Assembly: GCA_027490345.1 (NCBI GenBank)
Contig: JAIXYF010000196.1
Span: forward strand, 1 to 8,073
Direction of reading: 5' to 3'
Length of the DNA stretch: 8,073 nucleotides
Source of the DNA: Novosphingobium sp.
GTDB lineage: Bacteria; Pseudomonadota; Alphaproteobacteria; Sphingomonadales; Sphingomonadaceae
Below, in pieces: positions 6,812-8,073 of this stretch (position 1 is the first letter of the stretch; the number at the start of each line of letters is the position of its first letter). A program made the translations under genes and the position numbers. The notes beneath the pieces are model-generated. The model was not told the origin of the DNA and ran no database searches. It saw nothing but the letters and a program-made list of their open reading frames with translations.

Positions 6812-7825
6812 ATGCCCATGTCCATACCCATGCTGCCAACAATCATGCACGTCCTTGAAGTGTCTGCACTCGCCCCGGATCTTGCCGGCGTCCGCCTTGC
6901 CGAGCGCCCCGTGCCTGCGCCTGCGCCTGGCACTTCGCTGGTGCGGATCGAGGCCGCCGCGCTGGGTTTTCCCGACCTTTTGATGACCGAGGGGCTTTAT
7001 CAGGCCAAGCCTGCGCTGCCCTTCGTGCCGGGCATGGAAGCGGCTGGCGTCGTTGTTCAGGCAGGTGAGGGTAGCCGCTGGCAGGCGGGCGACAAAGTGA
7101 TCGTGGCGGCGCAGACCGGCGCTGTGGTGCAATACGGCGTGTTCGCCGATGCCGCGCTCACCCCGCTGCCCGAAGGCATGTCGTTCGCGCAAGGGGCTGC
7201 CCTGCGCGCCGCGTATATCACCGCCTACACGGCCATCATGCGCATCGGTCAGGCCCAGCCGGGCGAGACGCTGGTGGTCCACGGTGCCGCAGGCGGGGTG
7301 GGGCTGGCAGCCGTCGATCTCGGCAAGGCGCTTGGGCTGTCCGTGATCGCCGTCGCCTCCAGCCCTGAAAAGCGCGAGGCGATCCAGCGCCTCCATGCGC
7401 CCGATCACGTGCTGGCTGGCCCCACCGGCCTGCGCGATCAGATCCTCGAACGCACCGGCGGGCGCGGCGCAGACCTCGTCTATGATCCGGTGGGCGGCGA
7501 TGTATTCGACGAGGCTTGCCGCTACACGGCATTTGGCGGGCGCCTGCTGGTTGTCGGCTTTGCCGGCGGACGTATTGCTGAGGTGCGCACCAACATTCCG
7601 CTGATCAAGGGATTCTCGGTCGTCGGCGTGCGCGCAGGCGAATATGGCCGCCGCTTCCCCGAACGCGGGCGGGAGGACATGGCCGCGATCCTGAAGCTGG
7701 CAGGCGAAGGCCGCATCCGCCCGCATATCCATTGCGCCGTGCCCTTGGCCGATTGGCGCGAAGCCTATCAGGCGATGCGCGAGAGGCGGGTGAGGGGCCG
7801 CACAGTGATCCTGCCGCATGGGTGA
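6812..7825 (+). CDS. NAD(P)H:quinone oxidoreductase, zeta-crystallin-like MDR family
   Basis: This is a medium-chain dehydrogenase/reductase of the zinc-free quinone oxidoreductase branch, a cytosolic NADPH-dependent reductase of quinones or enones. Counting from 6812 (337 aa), the GroES-like part covers about 13-130 (GFPDLLMTEGLYQ at 52-64, PFVPGMEAAGVV at 70-81). The nucleotide-binding fold follows with HGAAGGVGLAAVDLGKALG at 157-175 and DPVGGDVFDEA at 225-235. The Cys/His zinc ligands of alcohol dehydrogenases are absent. Four in-frame ATGs lie at 6812, 6818, 6830 and 6845. GGGAG at 6796-6800 best serves 6812, but family members usually begin near MHVLEV, so 6845 is a fair alternative. It lies 88 bp after the amine oxidase gene on the same strand and could be cotranscribed, though the product is a generic reductase and no functional link can be shown. 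Confidence 0.92.
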   Translation: MPMSIPMLPTIMHVLEVSALAPDLAGVRLAERPVPAPAPGTSLVRIEAAALGFPDLLMTEGLYQAKPALPFVPGMEAAGVVVQAGEGSRWQAGDKVIVAAQTGAVVQYGVFADAALTPLPEGMSFAQGAALRAAYITAYTAIMRIGQAQPGETLVVHGAAGGVGLAAVDLGKALGLSVIAVASSPEKREAIQRLHAPDHVLAGPTGLRDQILERTGGRGADLVYDPVGGDVFDEACRYTAFGGRLLVVGFAGGRIAEVRTNIPLIKGFSVVGVRAGEYGRRFPERGREDMAAILKLAGEGRIRPHIHCAVPLADWREAYQAMRERRVRGRTVILPHG

Positions 7826-7846
7826 ACCCTGCGCTGGCAGCAGACC

Positions 7847-7879
7847 AAAAAAAAGGGGCCACCCGTTGCCGGATGGCCC
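7847..7879 (-). terminator. Intrinsic terminator for minus-strand transcription
   Basis: Read on the minus strand, a 10-bp stem (GGGCCAUCCG with CGGGUGGCCC, one G-U pair) is closed by a GCAA tetraloop of the GNRA type. One C and then eight U residues follow (T-run at 7854-7847). On the plus strand the same hairpin has an A-run before it and only TTTGAAAG after it, and it lies 28 nt past the quinone oxidoreductase stop, so it could weakly serve both directions. The U8 tail shows the main direction is minus. Confidence 0.8.
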
Positions 7880-7939
7880 TTTGAAAGTTTGGGAGAGGAT
7901 GCCTGAAAGGCGTGTTCTTAGTGCGCCCCACCCCGAGTC

Positions 7940-7953
7940 TTCGCAAGTGCGAA
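7940..7953. promoter_or_regulatory. 14-bp perfect inverted repeat TTCGCA-N2-TGCGAA
   Basis: The two 6-bp arms are perfect and separated by AG. It overlaps a longer inverted repeat (GCAAGTGC at 7943-7950 with GCACTTGC at 7964-7971). It may be a regulator binding site or simply part of an RNA hairpin; no known operator is recognised. Confidence 0.3.
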
Positions 7954-8013
7954 ACATGGCATTGCACTTGCATTAATTGCATTTCACTCACGCAAAAGTG
8001 GGGATTCAAGCGA

Positions 8014-8041
8014 TTTAAAACGGTAAATTTTGCATTATAAT
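8014..8041 (+). promoter_or_regulatory. Candidate plus-strand promoter for a gene beyond the right edge
   Basis: TTTAAA (8014-8019) is followed after 16 bp by a perfect TATAAT (8036-8041) in a locally AT-rich stretch. ATTATAAT is itself a palindrome, so a TATAAT also exists on the minus strand (8039-8034). The predicted plus-strand start is near 8048. Confidence 0.4.
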
Positions 8042-8047
8042 CAATTG

Positions 8048-8063
8048 CTGCATTCGTATGCAG
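8048..8063. promoter_or_regulatory. 16-bp inverted repeat CTGCAT-N4-ATGCAG, candidate operator
   Basis: Two perfect 6-bp arms flank TCGT. The site starts at the predicted +1 of the plus-strand promoter and also covers the -35 area of the minus-strand one, a good place for control of both. Three of the six TGCA tetramers in the last 115 bp lie within or just left of this site (8031, 8049, 8059). Confidence 0.35.
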
Positions 8064-8073
8064 TGAGCGTTCA

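Larger units (their letters stand above)
7847..8027 (-). ncRNA. Candidate small RNA ending at the minus-strand terminator (about 180 nt)
   Basis: The last 248 bp of the window (7826-8073) have no convincing CDS in either strand, yet they hold a strong minus-strand terminator. A minus-strand TATAAT lies at 8039-8034, so a transcript could start near 8027. Along it are an 8-bp hairpin (arms 7971-7964 and 7950-7943) and a small GCCU-UUC-AGGC hairpin (7911-7901). Next comes an unpaired CCUCUCCC stretch (anti-Shine-Dalgarno-like), then the terminator. This layout is typical of trans-acting small RNAs. The -35 box is poor. A minus-strand gene ending beyond or at the right edge would be an alternative source of the transcript. 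No known RNA family was recognised. Confidence 0.3.

Noticed and set aside
6350..7957. 535-aa minus-strand open frame opposite the amine oxidase end and the quinone oxidoreductase
   Set aside because: It is antisense to two well-recognised proteins, crosses the intergenic repeat and runs through the minus-strand terminator; no domain is seen.
7918..7962. 14-codon minus-strand ORF (ATG to TAA) before the terminator
   Set aside because: No ribosome binding site, no known leader-peptide pattern and too short to support; it overlaps the candidate RNA hairpin.
7605..8073. Minus-strand frame open from the right edge to 7605
   Set aside because: It reads through the strong terminator and into the antisense of the quinone oxidoreductase, with no family resemblance.

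Overview
The window looks like chromosome of a high-GC alphaproteobacterium, probably a sphingomonad (Novosphingobium/Erythrobacter type). This rests on protein style, GC-rich third positions and the mix of glycogen genes with exported redox enzymes. It is inference, because there is no rRNA or marker gene. Coding density is high and there are two functional blocks plus a regulatory right end. No tRNA, rRNA, CRISPR array, insertion sequence or phage gene was seen.

Left block (1-3677, minus strand): glycogen metabolism. glgP (glycogen phosphorylase, GTG start with a strong Shine-Dalgarno) is followed by glgB (branching enzyme) through an ATGA stop/start overlap. glgB runs off the left edge just before its catalytic aspartate. 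A 225-bp gap with only small inverted repeats separates glgP from the next block.

Middle block (3903-6723): a divergent gene set that reads as a periplasmic amine-oxidation module. On the minus strand is a RidA-family protein with a Sec signal peptide. On the plus strand are a small exported c-type cytochrome and, 52 bp later, a Tat-exported flavin amine oxidase. A reasonable model is that the flavoenzyme oxidises an amine to an imine, the cytochrome takes the electrons towards the terminal oxidase, and the exported RidA hydrolyses the imine/enamine. The substrate cannot be read from the sequence. The divergent promoter region holds a perfect 13-bp palindrome beside the ridA -10 box. This module is the most interesting content of the window.

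Right part (6724-8073): a G-rich imperfect tandem repeat lies in an 88-bp gap. It is followed by a zinc-free quinone oxidoreductase of the zeta-crystallin type (plus strand). The last 248 bp hold no convincing CDS. They contain a clear minus-strand intrinsic terminator (10-bp stem, GNRA loop, eight U) and an AT-rich region with TATAAT boxes on both strands and several perfect inverted repeats. This is compatible with a small minus-strand RNA of about 180 nt and/or a promoter for a gene beyond the right edge.
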